Below are positions 18,145 through 26,238 of a stretch of DNA of 64,000 nucleotides, in pieces. The stretch spans positions 34,863 through 98,862 of the forward strand of contig CAMPHR010000009.1 in the NCBI GenBank assembly GCA_946886075.1. Direction: 5' to 3'. Source of the DNA: an uncultured Novosphingobium sp. Its GTDB lineage: Bacteria > Pseudomonadota > Alphaproteobacteria > Sphingomonadales > Sphingomonadaceae. The translations under genes were made by a program, and so were the position numbers. The notes beneath the pieces are model-generated. The model had not been told where the DNA came from. It was given only the letters and a program-made list of their open reading frames with translations, and did not search any database. The stretch's first letter is position 1, and the number at the start of each line of letters is the position of its first letter.

Positions 18145-18813
18145 ATGACAGTCAAAGAGCACGCGCGAATTGTCTTGGACAATGCGATAGCACAGCGCGG
18201 TCTGACCTACTCGGAAATATCGCGCCTGATCGGAAAAAACCCGGCCTATATCCAGCAATTCATCAAACGCGGTACACCGCGCAGATTGGATGAGCAGGAT
18301 CGCCACAAAATTGCCAGTCACCTGGGTATTCCCGAAAATCTGCTGAGCGATCGTCCTGCGCCTGAACCAGTTCACACCAACGTCAAACGTGCAGCGAAGG
18401 CGTTTGCCGTTCCGCGGCTCTCACTTGGAGCCTCTGCGGGAAACGGCAACGCCGTCGCATATGAAGAGGCGGAAGACGCGGTCACCATGGATGCACGGTG
18501 GCTGAGAAATATCGGCGTTGCTCCACCACATGTTTCCATCATCAGTGTCGATGGCGAGTCAATGATGCCCACGTTGAACCATGGCGACGAGATCATGGTC
18601 GATCACAAGGATGATGCATGCAGGTTGAGAGATGGCATCTATGTCTTGCGGTGGGATGACCTCCTCATCGTAAAGAGGATTGCGATGGGACGGCGGCGTG
18701 GCACGTTCGATATGATGAGCGACAACAATCTGTACCCTAGCTGGACCGATGTCGATCTTGCCGCTGTCGCAATAGTCGGCCGGGTCGTGTGGATTGGACG
18801 AATGATCCGTTGA
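18145..18813 (+). CDS. LexA-like S24 family repressor with self-cleavage residues
   Basis: The 222-residue product has an N-terminal helix-turn-helix (LTYSEISRLIGKNPAYIQQF) and an S24 peptidase domain. The putative Ala-Gly cleavage site is at residues 98-99 (GASAGNGN), the catalytic Ser at 139 (VDGESMMPTL) and the Lys at about 177 (LIVKRIA). It can therefore be expected to repress a target and to self-cleave under RecA stimulation, as LexA and CI-type repressors do. I chose the ATG at 18145 and rejected an upstream start at 18076 that adds no conserved sequence. It follows the RadC-like gene, so it may regulate this small cluster. It differs from canonical LexA in its N-terminus. Confidence 0.85.
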   Translation: MTVKEHARIVLDNAIAQRGLTYSEISRLIGKNPAYIQQFIKRGTPRRLDEQDRHKIASHLGIPENLLSDRPAPEPVHTNVKRAAKAFAVPRLSLGASAGNGNAVAYEEAEDAVTMDARWLRNIGVAPPHVSIISVDGESMMPTLNHGDEIMVDHKDDACRLRDGIYVLRWDDLLIVKRIAMGRRRGTFDMMSDNNLYPSWTDVDLAAVAIVGRVVWIGRMIR

Positions 18814-18854
18814 GTGGCCAAGCTGACCGGATGCACCTTTGGATTGGTCTATGA

Positions 18855-19109
18855 CTAATTCATAAGGTCGTGGAAGCCCCGCGGCAGGACCGCTGCCGGG
18901 CCGCGCAAGGCTTCGATCGCCGCGCTTAAATGGGCTGCCGCCTGCGACATCTGCAAATCGTCCAATAGACGCAGGCATTGATTGAGCAAGCCCGCAAGGC
19001 CCGCGACGCAGTCATCTGCTCCGTCAAGGCGCGAGCCCGCGTGAACTGAAGAAGCCTCCAGGGCATCACTATCAGGCGCAGGATCATGATCGATCGGCGA
19101 AACCATCAT
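18855..19109 (-). CDS. Hypothetical small protein
   Basis: This 84-residue frame has an acidic N-terminus and a helical C-terminal part (AGLLNQCLRLLDDLQMSQAA, AHLSAAIEALRG). No family is recognised. A GGAG lies immediately before tandem ATG codons, which is too close for ideal initiation, so the start is uncertain. It is convergent with the repressor gene. Confidence 0.5.
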   Translation of the reverse strand: MMVSPIDHDPAPDSDALEASSVHAGSRLDGADDCVAGLAGLLNQCLRLLDDLQMSQAAAHLSAAIEALRGPAAVLPRGFHDLMN

Positions 19110-19313
19110 CTCCTACTACGTGGGATTGCCACGATATCAACCTTTGTTGCCTCCGATACGGTGAATTGTGTCAACTATCAGACGCAAGTCACGCGCGATC
19201 AGATCGAACTGGCAACCAGATTTGCGAACGCAACAATCAGACGCCTGTGTACCGGCCGACTTTCCATGCACGGTCATATTCGAAAGGTGACCGGATAAGG
19301 GCGAACAGCAAGA
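19110..19313. other. Intergenic region with no supported gene
   Basis: About 200 bases of lower GC content between two minus-strand genes. Short plus-strand frames here lack ribosome binding sites. Nothing else is evident apart from the terminator at its right-hand end. Confidence 0.4.
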
Positions 19314-19339
19314 GGGGCGGAAGATTGCTCTTCCGCCCC
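19314..19339 (-). terminator. Strong hairpin terminator of the outer-membrane protein gene
   Basis: A perfect 11-bp stem (GGGGCGGAAGA with TCTTCCGCCCC) closes a four-base loop 41 bases past the stop of the barrel protein gene. The T-run is weak on the minus strand, but the stem is very stable. Confidence 0.75.
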
Positions 19340-19380
19340 CAGCGAGGTTTCCGGCGGACTGTGATCGCCGGACTTCGAAA

Positions 19381-19983
19381 TCAGAAGCGGAAGCCGCCTA
19401 CGACAGCAACCTGATGGCGCGACGGTTCGATAGCCACGCCGAAGTCATTGTTGGCGTCATATTCGCTGTAGCGATATTCGATGCGCGCGAAGGTCGAAGC
19501 CATGACATATTCGGCGCCAGCGCCGATGCGCCAGCCGTCCAGTTCGTCGCTTCCGGTGAAGCGGTCAACGCCGTCGTCATAGACGGCCTTCACCTTGGCG
19601 TTGGTGTAGCCGCCCTTGGCGTACAGAAGAACGTTCTGGCTGACAGGGAAGCCGACGCGCGCGCCGATGTAAAGATCGCGCGAAGCGCTGATCGAAGCTT
19701 CGTCACCCAGCACGAGCAGGTCAGACTGACGTTCCTTGGTGGTGCTGTCGGCGATTTCAGCTTCAACGCCGATAACGGCCGTTCCCAGGTCGAAATCGTA
19801 ACCGGCAGTCAGGCCATAGAGGAAGCCGTCCTTGGACCCGCCTTCGTCTTCGACTTCCAGGCGAACCTTGTCATAGCCCACGACGGCGCCGATCTTGGCT
19901 CCACCGAAATTCGACGCTTCCTGCGCGAAAGCAGGCGCCGAGATGGCCGACAGAGCAGCGGCAGCGATTACAAACTTCTTCAC
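19381..19983 (-). CDS. Outer-membrane beta-barrel protein (OmpA/opacity-like)
   Basis: The 200-residue protein has a clear signal peptide (MKKFVIAAAALSAISAPAFA, cleaved before QEAS). Alternating strands follow: GGAKIGAVVGYDKVRLEVE, LYGLTAGYDFDLG, LYIGARVGFPVSQNVLLYAK, and a closing VAVVGGFRF with the terminal aromatic residue required for barrel assembly. Length and pattern fit the small eight-stranded outer-membrane protein families common in sphingomonads. The gene is monocistronic, with its own terminator. Expression is probably high, judging from the conserved codon use and the strong terminator. Confidence 0.88.
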   Translation of the reverse strand: MKKFVIAAAALSAISAPAFAQEASNFGGAKIGAVVGYDKVRLEVEDEGGSKDGFLYGLTAGYDFDLGTAVIGVEAEIADSTTKERQSDLLVLGDEASISASRDLYIGARVGFPVSQNVLLYAKGGYTNAKVKAVYDDGVDRFTGSDELDGWRIGAGAEYVMASTFARIEYRYSEYDANNDFGVAIEPSRHQVAVVGGFRF

Positions 19984-20128
19984 GGTATAATCCCCCTAAT
20001 GTTTATGTGCCCATAAGGCACGGGGGCATTTAGTCGTCCGATTCCAGCAGCATAGTATGGACCAGACATTCTTGTCATTTGACGTGAATCTTGTTGCACA
20101 ATCGCAACATCAAGAGCATCGAAGCGGA

Positions 20129-20479
20129 ATGATGTCTGCTCTGCTTCTGGCTGCCGCTGTAACTGTCGTGGATGGCGACACCGTCCGACTGGGTTCGGAA
20201 CGCATCCGCTTGCTTGGCATCGACGCCCCGGAGATGCATGGCTGCAGAGAGGGGCGTGTTTGCGTCCCCGGCGATGGCGAGGCCAGCAAGCGCAGTCTCG
20301 CGCAAATATTGGGCGGTGCCATCCGTGTCCAGCGTGTCGGGCAGGACCGTTATGGCCGCACGCTGGCACAGGTCTATGCTGGAGGGCGCAATGTTGCGTG
20401 CGAGCAGCTCCGCCGGGGGCATGCGCAATATGTCGCCAAGTGGGACAATGGCGGCCTGTTGGCGGCGGAGTGCAGGTGA
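20129..20479 (+). CDS. Thermonuclease-family (SNase-like) nuclease
   Basis: The 116-residue product carries the staphylococcal nuclease fold signatures VVDGDTVRLGSERIRLLGID followed by APEMHG, and later QDRYGRTLAQVYAGG. The first Arg and Glu of the active site lie in RLLGIDAPE, and the second Arg in DRYGR. The short hydrophobic start (MSALLLAAAVT) may act as a minimal export signal. Two ATGs in tandem (20129 and 20132) are possible starts. The stop overlaps the start of a tiny membrane peptide. The substrate is probably extracellular or periplasmic DNA/RNA. Confidence 0.82.
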   Translation: MMSALLLAAAVTVVDGDTVRLGSERIRLLGIDAPEMHGCREGRVCVPGDGEASKRSLAQILGGAIRVQRVGQDRYGRTLAQVYAGGRNVACEQLRRGHAQYVAKWDNGGLLAAECR

Positions 20480-20589
20480 AGCGAGCGTTGTTCTTGGTTG
20501 AAAGCCTGATCGTCGGGGCAATGTGCCTCGGGACGTTCGGGATGGCCTTCTGGGATGCGGGATCGAAGCTGCTGGCGATTATCGGTTGA
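20476..20589 (+). CDS. 37-residue single-span membrane peptide overlapping the nuclease gene
   Basis: A GTG at 20476 shares bases with the nuclease stop (GTGA). It opens a 37-codon frame with a basic start (KRALFLVESL) and one hydrophobic helix (IVGAMCLGTFGMAFW), ending SKLLAIIG. The translational coupling and the composition support a real small gene, but no family is known to me. Confidence 0.4.
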   Translation: MKRALFLVESLIVGAMCLGTFGMAFWDAGSKLLAIIG

Positions 20590-21145
20590 AGCGCGGGTCC
20601 CGCAGGATCTCTGTCTCGTCCGCAACAGGGCTGTTCTTATGCGCATGTCGCGCTATGGCCTGTCCCTTTGCGAACATCGCGATAATTTTGCCATGCTTTC
20701 GATAAGGGCCTGTCCGGCCCTGTTGGTCATGAGTGGTCATGCTGCCGCCATCGGACGGTTGGGCCTGGACTTAGCGGTCAGCCGTTGTGCCGGTCGGCGC
20801 GGCAGGCGCTGAGCATATATTGACAGTTCAGGACCATATCGACCTTCTGGAGGGAGGAATGCTCGGAGGCCTGTCGACATGCCGCCTCGACCTGCTCGTG
20901 ATAGACGAGATCGGATCGTCCTTCCCAACGCTGCCGATTCAAAGAGTGCGAAACAGGCGCCAAATGGCACCATTCTAGTCTTTGCCCTCCATGACGCGCT
21001 CTTGGAGCGTTGAACGACTGAGCCATCGGTGCCTCGCGGCTGGCCGCGACCGCGCTCTACGGCTCTGGCCTGAAGGCCGGCGCCGCCGAGCCCCGTTTCG
21101 GGTCTCGGCCTTTCGGTGACGATCGCTGGCGTTGAGGGCTGTGGT
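20590..21145. other. Intergenic DNA before the mobile module; no supported gene
   Basis: Short overlapping frames occur on both strands (for example 82 residues on the minus strand ending at 20778), but none has a good start site or known domain. The left boundary of the mobile module probably lies here, as the sequence changes from core-like genes to transfer genes. Confidence 0.35.
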
Positions 21146-21352
21146 CGCCGCGGGCACGCGGCGGCGTTGCTTGTTGCCTCTCCCGTTACGGCGGGTGCGG
21201 GCGGCGCTCCCGGCTAGGCCCGTCGCGGGCGAAGCCAACCCCTGCCGCTGCGCGGCAGGGGTGCTCCACTTTGTTGCGCCCTTGCGGTGTCTTCGCCCGG
21301 CTCTGCCGGGCCTCTTGGTCGCATCTCGCCGCCCACCCCCGCCTTTGCGGGG
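21146..21352 (+). promoter_or_regulatory. Four consecutive GC-rich stem-loops upstream of the ArdC gene
   Basis: Perfect inverted repeats occur at 21146-21163 (7-bp arms, loop GGCA), 21239-21261 (10-bp arms CCCCTGCCGC / GCGGCAGGGG, loop TGC), 21295-21311 (7-bp arms, loop TCT) and 21337-21352 (6-bp arms, loop CTTT). They end 40 bases before the ArdC start. They may form an RNA leader, a replication/transfer signal, or a single-strand promoter. Confidence 0.6.
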
Positions 21353-21392
21353 AGGCTTTGTGCCTTTTTTGGGGTGGCGTGGAGGATAGGCC

Positions 21393-22358
21393 ATGCCAAA
21401 GATTAGCCGTCGTGCCAGCCGAGAGGGCGACGGGGGAGGGGCGCGGGAGCTGCGCGTGAACCTCTATGACGAGGTCACCGCCCGGATCATTTCGGAGCTT
21501 GAGGCGGGGCGGCTGCCATGGGTGCAGCCATGGGGAGAGGCCTCAGGGATGGGACCGGCCCTGCCGCGCAATGCGCTGACTGACCGCTCCTATTCCGGCG
21601 TCAATATCCTGATCCTGTGGGCAAGGGTGATCGAGCAGGGCTGGCCGTCGCAAAGCTGGCTTACCTTTCGCCAGGCTTTGGAGGCAGGCGGCTCCGTCAG
21701 GAAAGGCGAGCGCGGCGTGACCGTCGTCTATGCCGACAGCTTCACCCCCGAGAAAGAGAAGGAACGGGCCTCGCGGGAGGGGGGCGACGCCCGGTCCATT
21801 CCCTTCCTGAAGCGTTTCACGGTCTTCAATGTCGCGCAGTGCGATGGGCTCCGCGAAGGGCTTGCCACTGACCCCGCGCCGCTGCCCGAACGCGAGATCG
21901 TGCCGGTTGCCGAGGAAGTGATCACCGCGTCCGGCGTTGAATTCCGCATCGGAGGCAATGAGGCCTATTATGCGCCCGGTCCCGATTTCGTGGCTGTGCC
22001 GCCGCAGCCGGCCTTCTTCGATCAGATCAATTATTACCGGACATGCCTACACGAGCTGACCCATGCGACAGGCCATGCCAAGCGGCTTGGCCGAAATCTG
22101 CGCAATCCCTTCGGCAGCAAGGATTATGCCCGCGAGGAACTGGTCGCCGAGATGGGTTCCGCCTTCCTGTGCGCGGCACTCGGCGTTGTCCCGACCGCGC
22201 GTCACGCCGATTATATCGGCGCGTGGCTGGGCGTCTTGAGGGAAGATAGCCGGGCGATCTTTCGTGCCGCGAGTGCCGCCAGCAAGGCAGCGGACTGGCT
22301 GCTGGCCCGGCATCGGGAAGCGCAGGTGGGCAGCGCTGAGAGGAGGATAGCGGCATGA
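21393..22358 (+). CDS. ardC: ArdC-like antirestriction protein (ssDNA-binding domain plus zincin metallopeptidase)
   Basis: The 321-residue protein has an N-terminal ArdC single-strand-binding domain (about residues 22-140). It shows LYDEVTARIISELEAGRLPW, NALTDRSYSGVNILILW and GVTVVYADSF. A C-terminal zincin domain follows with the metal motif HELTHATGH and the downstream glutamate in YAREELVAEMGSAFL. Members of this family protect incoming conjugative DNA from restriction. The Shine-Dalgarno sequence GGAGG lies upstream of the ATG at 21393. The stop overlaps the DUF2958 start (ATGA). It opens the transfer module, as expected for an early-entry gene. Confidence 0.92.
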   Translation: MPKISRRASREGDGGGARELRVNLYDEVTARIISELEAGRLPWVQPWGEASGMGPALPRNALTDRSYSGVNILILWARVIEQGWPSQSWLTFRQALEAGGSVRKGERGVTVVYADSFTPEKEKERASREGGDARSIPFLKRFTVFNVAQCDGLREGLATDPAPLPEREIVPVAEEVITASGVEFRIGGNEAYYAPGPDFVAVPPQPAFFDQINYYRTCLHELTHATGHAKRLGRNLRNPFGSKDYAREELVAEMGSAFLCAALGVVPTARHADYIGAWLGVLREDSRAIFRAASAASKAADWLLARHREAQVGSAERRIAA

Positions 22359-22783
22359 TCCTCCTGACCCCCGACATCCGCTTCGCCCTGCGCGCTAACG
22401 ATATCGCGCGCCGCGCCCATGAAGTCACGGGCGAGCGCTTCGATCCGCCGCCTGTCGTCAAGCTGTTCAATCCGCTGGGCGCGGCGACATGGCTGGCAAC
22501 GGAACTCGCCAAAGATGGCGATGCCCTGTTCGGGCTTGCCGACCTTGGCTTTGGCTGTCCTGAACTGGGCTGGTTCAGCCTGTCCGAGCTTGCCGCCATC
22601 GCTCTTCCCTATGGCCTCTTCATCGAGCGCGACATCGGCTTTGAGAGCATGCTGCCGCTTTCCGCCTGGGCGGAGTGGTCCCGCCGCGCGGGATCGATCC
22701 TCTGGGCCGAAACCCTGATCCGCCGTGCCGCCCAGTCGGGCGCGGACCCCGCTTCTCCTCCGGCCGATCCGGCCGAAGGATGA
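22355..22783 (+). CDS. DUF2958 domain protein
   Basis: The 142-residue protein matches DUF2958, a family found almost only in conjugative and mobilisable elements. It has VVKLFNPLGAATWLATELAK, then ALFGLADLGFGCPELGWFSL and the conserved ALPYGLFIERDIGFE. An AGGAGG Shine-Dalgarno sequence and the ATGA overlap with ardC fix the start. The function is not known. Confidence 0.88.
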   Translation: MILLTPDIRFALRANDIARRAHEVTGERFDPPPVVKLFNPLGAATWLATELAKDGDALFGLADLGFGCPELGWFSLSELAAIALPYGLFIERDIGFESMLPLSAWAEWSRRAGSILWAETLIRRAAQSGADPASPPADPAEG

Positions 22784-22852
22784 CGTGAAGGCGGCACGTC
22801 ACGCCGCCACCCTGAAGAAGCCGTTCCCCAACGCCACGAAGTGTGAGGGACC

Positions 22853-22886
22853 GGTGAGGGAGTCCGGTGACTCCCGAACCCTCACT
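22853..22886 (+). promoter_or_regulatory. Bulged hairpin in the leader of the ParB-like gene
   Basis: A perfect GGGAGTC-CGGT-GACTCCC stem-loop is enclosed by partly matching outer arms (GTGAGGG with CCCTCAC). It ends a few bases before the AGGAGC ribosome binding site of the ParB-like gene. It could be a transcript leader structure or a protein-binding site. Confidence 0.5.
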
Positions 22887-22898
22887 AGGAGCAATGCC

Positions 22899-24662
22899 AT
22901 GACACTTGTTTTCATCTCGCCTGACAAGCTTTGTGTGAGCAAGACCAACATGCGCTACGGACGCAAGGCACCCGATGTCAGCGACATCCTGCCGACCGTT
23001 CGCAAGCGCGGCGTCATCCAGACCCTGCTCGTGCGCCCCAATTGCATGGAGGGCCATTTCGAGATCGTCGCAGGCGCGCGGCGCTTCCATGCCGCTCGGC
23101 TCGTTGCGCAGGAGACGGGCGAGGCCGAGCCGCTGCCCTGCCGCATCCTCTCCGAAACCGACGACGCAGATGCCATCGAGGCATCCATGATTGAAAACCT
23201 CGCCCGGCTCGACGCCGACGAGGTAACGCAATGGGAAACCTTCACTCGGCTGGTGAAGGAGGGCCGCGAGGTGGACGACATCGCCGCGACCTTCGGGCTT
23301 CCCGACCTCACCATCCGCCGTATCCTCGCGCTCGGCAATCTCTTGCCCCGCATCCGCCACCTCTACCGCGAAGAGAAGATCGACCGCGTCACCGTCCGCC
23401 ACCTGACTCTTGCCAGCAAGAGCCAGCAAAAGGCGTGGCTCGCGCTCCAGGACGATCCCGACAGCTATGTCCCGACCGGGCATCAGTTGAAGGCGTGGCT
23501 GCTGGGCGGCCAGTCGATCCCAGCGCGCTTCGCGCTCTTCGATCTGGCGGAGTATGAAGGCGCGACCGTCGCGGACCTGTTCGGCGAGAATTGTTATTTT
23601 GCCGATCCTGATGCCTTCTGGACCGCGCAAAACGCCGCGATCGAGGCGGCGAGGAAGGCCTATCTCGACCAAGGCTGGAGCGATGTCGTCATCCTTCCTC
23701 CATCGGATCATTTCCATAGCTGGGAATATGAGAAGGCCGCCAAGCGCAAGGGCGGGCGCGTCTATGTCGATGTCCGTGGTTCAGGCGAGGTCAGCTTCCA
23801 CGAGGGCTATGTGACGCGGAAGGAGGCGCGGAAGGCGGAGCGCGGCGAGGTGCCAGGTAGCGGGAAACCCCAGCGGCCTGAGCTCACCTCTACGCTGCAA
23901 ACCTATGTGGACCTGCATCGCCATGCCGCCGTGCGCGCCGCGCTTCTGGGTCATCCCGGCATGGCGCTGCGGCTCATGGTGGCCCATGCGATTGTTGGTT
24001 CGCCGCTCTGGACGGTGCGGCCCGAGCCGCAATCGACGCGCAATGACGAGGTGCGCGAAAGCGTTGAGCTGTCGCAGGGCGAGACGCTGTTCGACGAACG
24101 CCGCCGCGCTGTGCTGGACCTGCTCGGCTTCCCATCCGAGGAGCAGACTGTCATCGGCGGCAACGTGGATGACTATGGTGTCGCTGGCGTGTTTCTGCGC
24201 CTCATCGCGCTGCCGGACCCGGCGCTCATGGACGTGATCGGGGTCGTGATGGGCGAGACGCTGGCAGCAGGGAGCGCCGCCATCGAAGCGGTTGGCGCGG
24301 AGATCGGCATCGACATGGCCGCATGGTGGCAGGCCGACGAGGCGCTCTTCTCGCTCCTGCGTGACCGTGAACTGCTCTGCCATATGGTCGCTGAGGTCGC
24401 GGGCGAGACGGTCGCGACAGCCAACGGCCATGGGAAGACCAAAATCTTGAAGCAGATTATCGCCGACCATCTGGCGGGTGCGGATGGGCGCGCCAAGGTC
24501 GAGCGCTGGGTGCCACGCTGGATGGCTTTTCCCCCCAGCGCCTATACCGAGCGCGGTGGCGTTGGCACCGTGGCTGCCCATGGCAAGGTCGTTGCGGCGC
24601 GCGACGTCATGACCACGGCGATAGCCGATCCGGGCAAGGAGCCGCTCGCCCAAGCGGCATGA
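22899..24662 (+). CDS. ParB/RepB/Spo0J-family nuclease-like protein
   Basis: The 587-residue protein begins with a ParB N-terminal domain. The motifs are LCVSKTNMRYGRKAPDVSD, then IVAGARRFHAARL with the ParB GERR-like box, then ASMIENLARLDADEVTQWE and a helix-turn-helix (VDDIAATFGLPDLTIRRILA). The long C-terminal part is characteristic of ParB-like proteins in integrative elements. I chose the ATG at 22899, eight bases after an AGGAGC, and rejected a longer frame from 22725 that runs through the previous gene. It may serve in element maintenance, plasmid-like partition, or nicking. No ParA is adjacent, which argues against simple partitioning. Confidence 0.88.
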   Translation: MTLVFISPDKLCVSKTNMRYGRKAPDVSDILPTVRKRGVIQTLLVRPNCMEGHFEIVAGARRFHAARLVAQETGEAEPLPCRILSETDDADAIEASMIENLARLDADEVTQWETFTRLVKEGREVDDIAATFGLPDLTIRRILALGNLLPRIRHLYREEKIDRVTVRHLTLASKSQQKAWLALQDDPDSYVPTGHQLKAWLLGGQSIPARFALFDLAEYEGATVADLFGENCYFADPDAFWTAQNAAIEAARKAYLDQGWSDVVILPPSDHFHSWEYEKAAKRKGGRVYVDVRGSGEVSFHEGYVTRKEARKAERGEVPGSGKPQRPELTSTLQTYVDLHRHAAVRAALLGHPGMALRLMVAHAIVGSPLWTVRPEPQSTRNDEVRESVELSQGETLFDERRRAVLDLLGFPSEEQTVIGGNVDDYGVAGVFLRLIALPDPALMDVIGVVMGETLAAGSAAIEAVGAEIGIDMAAWWQADEALFSLLRDRELLCHMVAEVAGETVATANGHGKTKILKQIIADHLAGADGRAKVERWVPRWMAFPPSAYTERGGVGTVAAHGKVVAARDVMTTAIADPGKEPLAQAA

Positions 24663-25550
24663 AGATCGGTGGGCGGGAGGTGCGAACCTTCCGCCCGGTG
24701 GCTCTCCAGAAGTTGCCGCGCGGCCTCGCCCGGAGGGCTCGGCCGCGCGGTCTTTACGGCTTGAAGCCGCGCTGGATCGGTTGCACGGGGCGCCAAATAG
24801 GGCGTCCCATGATCTGCGTTCCAGGCTTGGCCGGAAAGCCGCGACAGAGGACCCAAGGTCACGACGGGCCGGGCTGCATGCAAAGCATGATCGAGGAGCC
24901 GTTCGTCTGCTCAACCTGCAGCCTGCGATCGAAGGATGGCGCGCCGTCGATCCGAGACGCGCGCCCGGAAGGTCCTAAGCACCGCTTCGCTTATGTTCCA
25001 GGTCGGCTCACTAGCTGGTGACGCGGAAGCGCCATGGCCGTGGTGGATGAAAATCCACACCGATGAACTCGGCCGGAACTTGCTCGACCGCGCGTTGCGA
25101 GGCGGCGTCATCATGCCCACGATGTGCGGCCATCGCAGCGGCGGCAGCCCGGTTTGCGCGACCGTCCTGCCGACGAGTCGGAAGCTTGTCGAGCGCTAGG
25201 GAGGAGCCGGATCGATCGGGCCGAGAAGGCGCGGAAATCTCTTCCGGTGCCAGACATCGCTAGTGGAAAATCTGCGTTCCGATCCTGTCCGAAGATCCTT
25301 GCATGTTGGTGCGAATGCCGCACCGGCCTCTCTTTCATGGCAGGTCTGGCGTCGCCACGGCTTGTCCGTGCAACGGCTTCGCCGACTTTCTTCCCCGCCC
25401 TTGCGGGCTTCCTCGCGAGACAAGAAACTCGGCTCTGGCCGCCCTTCGCTGACGCTTCGGCCCAAGGGTGCACGGCGCCCTGCCGCCGCCCGGTCGACTG
25501 CCATCGAGGCCGCACGGGGCGGCATTCGAGCAAGCAGAAGGAGACTTTCC
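24663..25550. other. Hairpin-rich 888-bp region without a firm gene
   Basis: A stem-loop at 24671-24696 (GGGCGGGAGG with CCTTCCGCCC, one mismatch, loop TGCGAA) follows the ParB-like gene and may terminate it. Eight-bp arms GCGCGGCC/GGCCGCGC lie at 24718-24748. A weak 87-codon frame (24936-25199, plus) and a 69-codon frame on the other strand overlap; neither is convincing. Confidence 0.45.
24671..24696 (+). terminator. Stem-loop after the ParB-like gene
   Basis: A 10-bp stem with one mismatch and a six-base loop begins nine bases after the stop codon. No T-run follows. Confidence 0.45.
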
Positions 25551-25850
25551 ATGGCACAGATCGGCAGCTTCACCCGCAACGAGGATGGCGTCTACACTGG
25601 CGAAATTCGTACCCTTACTCTTCGCGTCAAGGCCACAATCCGGCCTGTCGAACGCGAGCATGACAAGGCTCCGGATCATCGTGTGAATGCCGGTGGCGTC
25701 GAGTTCGGCGCGGGCTGGACCAAGGCGGCGCGCGAAACCGGGGCGGAATATCTCAGCCTCAAGCTCGACGATCCGTCCTTCCCCGCGCCCATCTACGCGA
25801 CCCTCACGCAGGGCGATGACGGCGAGCACAAGCTCATCTGGTCGCGCTGA
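25551..25850 (+). CDS. DUF736 family protein
   Basis: The 99-residue protein opens [19 protein letters not shown] and contains [15 protein letters not shown] and [19 protein letters not shown]. These are typical of DUF736, a small beta-rich family linked to conjugative elements. The AGAAGGAG ribosome binding site fixes the start at 25551, although the frame runs further upstream. The function is unknown. Confidence 0.9.
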   Translation: MAQIGSFTRNEDGVYTGEIRTLTLRVKATIRPVEREHDKAPDHRVNAGGVEFGAGWTKAARETGAEYLSLKLDDPSFPAPIYATLTQGDDGEHKLIWSR

Positions 25851-26007
25851 ATACAAGCGGCTCCGCGTCTCATCGGCGCGGAGCCTCTTTTCTCCCCGGG
25901 TGTCGAAAATGTGGAAGTGGTTTTCGACACTGATGCCGGGATGTCCCTGTCCGCATCCTGGGTGCCGCGATCGCGCCGTTGCGATCCGTCAAACAGGAAT
26001 GCGCCCC

Positions 26008-26238
26008 ATGGACAGCGACGATAACATTGCCCGTGCGAACCGCGCAAAACGCGGTTCGCCCTTCCTCAACACCGATCAGGCCGCCGCCTATCTCAAGATC
26101 TCGAGCCGCCTCCTGAAACGCCTGCGCCGCGACGGCAAGGGCCCGGTCTTCCGCCGCCATTGCCGTTTCGTCCAATATCATATCGATGATCTCGACAGCT
26201 GGTCCGCCGAGCATTCGGGCCGGGAGTTGGGCGCGTGA
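26008..26238 (+). CDS. Excisionase/AlpA-like helix-turn-helix protein
   Basis: The 76-residue protein has a MerR-like winged helix (FLNTDQAAAYLKISSRLLKR) and the wing LRRDGKGPVFRRHCRFVQYH. This pattern is typical of small DNA-binding proteins that act as excisionases or transcriptional regulators in mobile elements. The ATG at 26008 is the first good start; the frame continues upstream through unrelated sequence. The stop overlaps the GTG start of the TraF gene, so the two are coupled. Confidence 0.82.
   Translation: MDSDDNIARANRAKRGSPFLNTDQAAAYLKISSRLLKRLRRDGKGPVFRRHCRFVQYHIDDLDSWSAEHSGRELGA

Noticed and set aside
20787..20978. Plus-strand frame with a short LDLLVIDEIG phrase resembling IstB-type ATPases
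   Set aside because: Only one short motif, no Walker A, no inverted repeats or partner transposase; most likely chance.
24936..25199. 87-codon plus-strand frame after the ParB-like gene
   Set aside because: Overlaps an equally plausible opposite-strand frame and has no family resemblance; left as non-coding.
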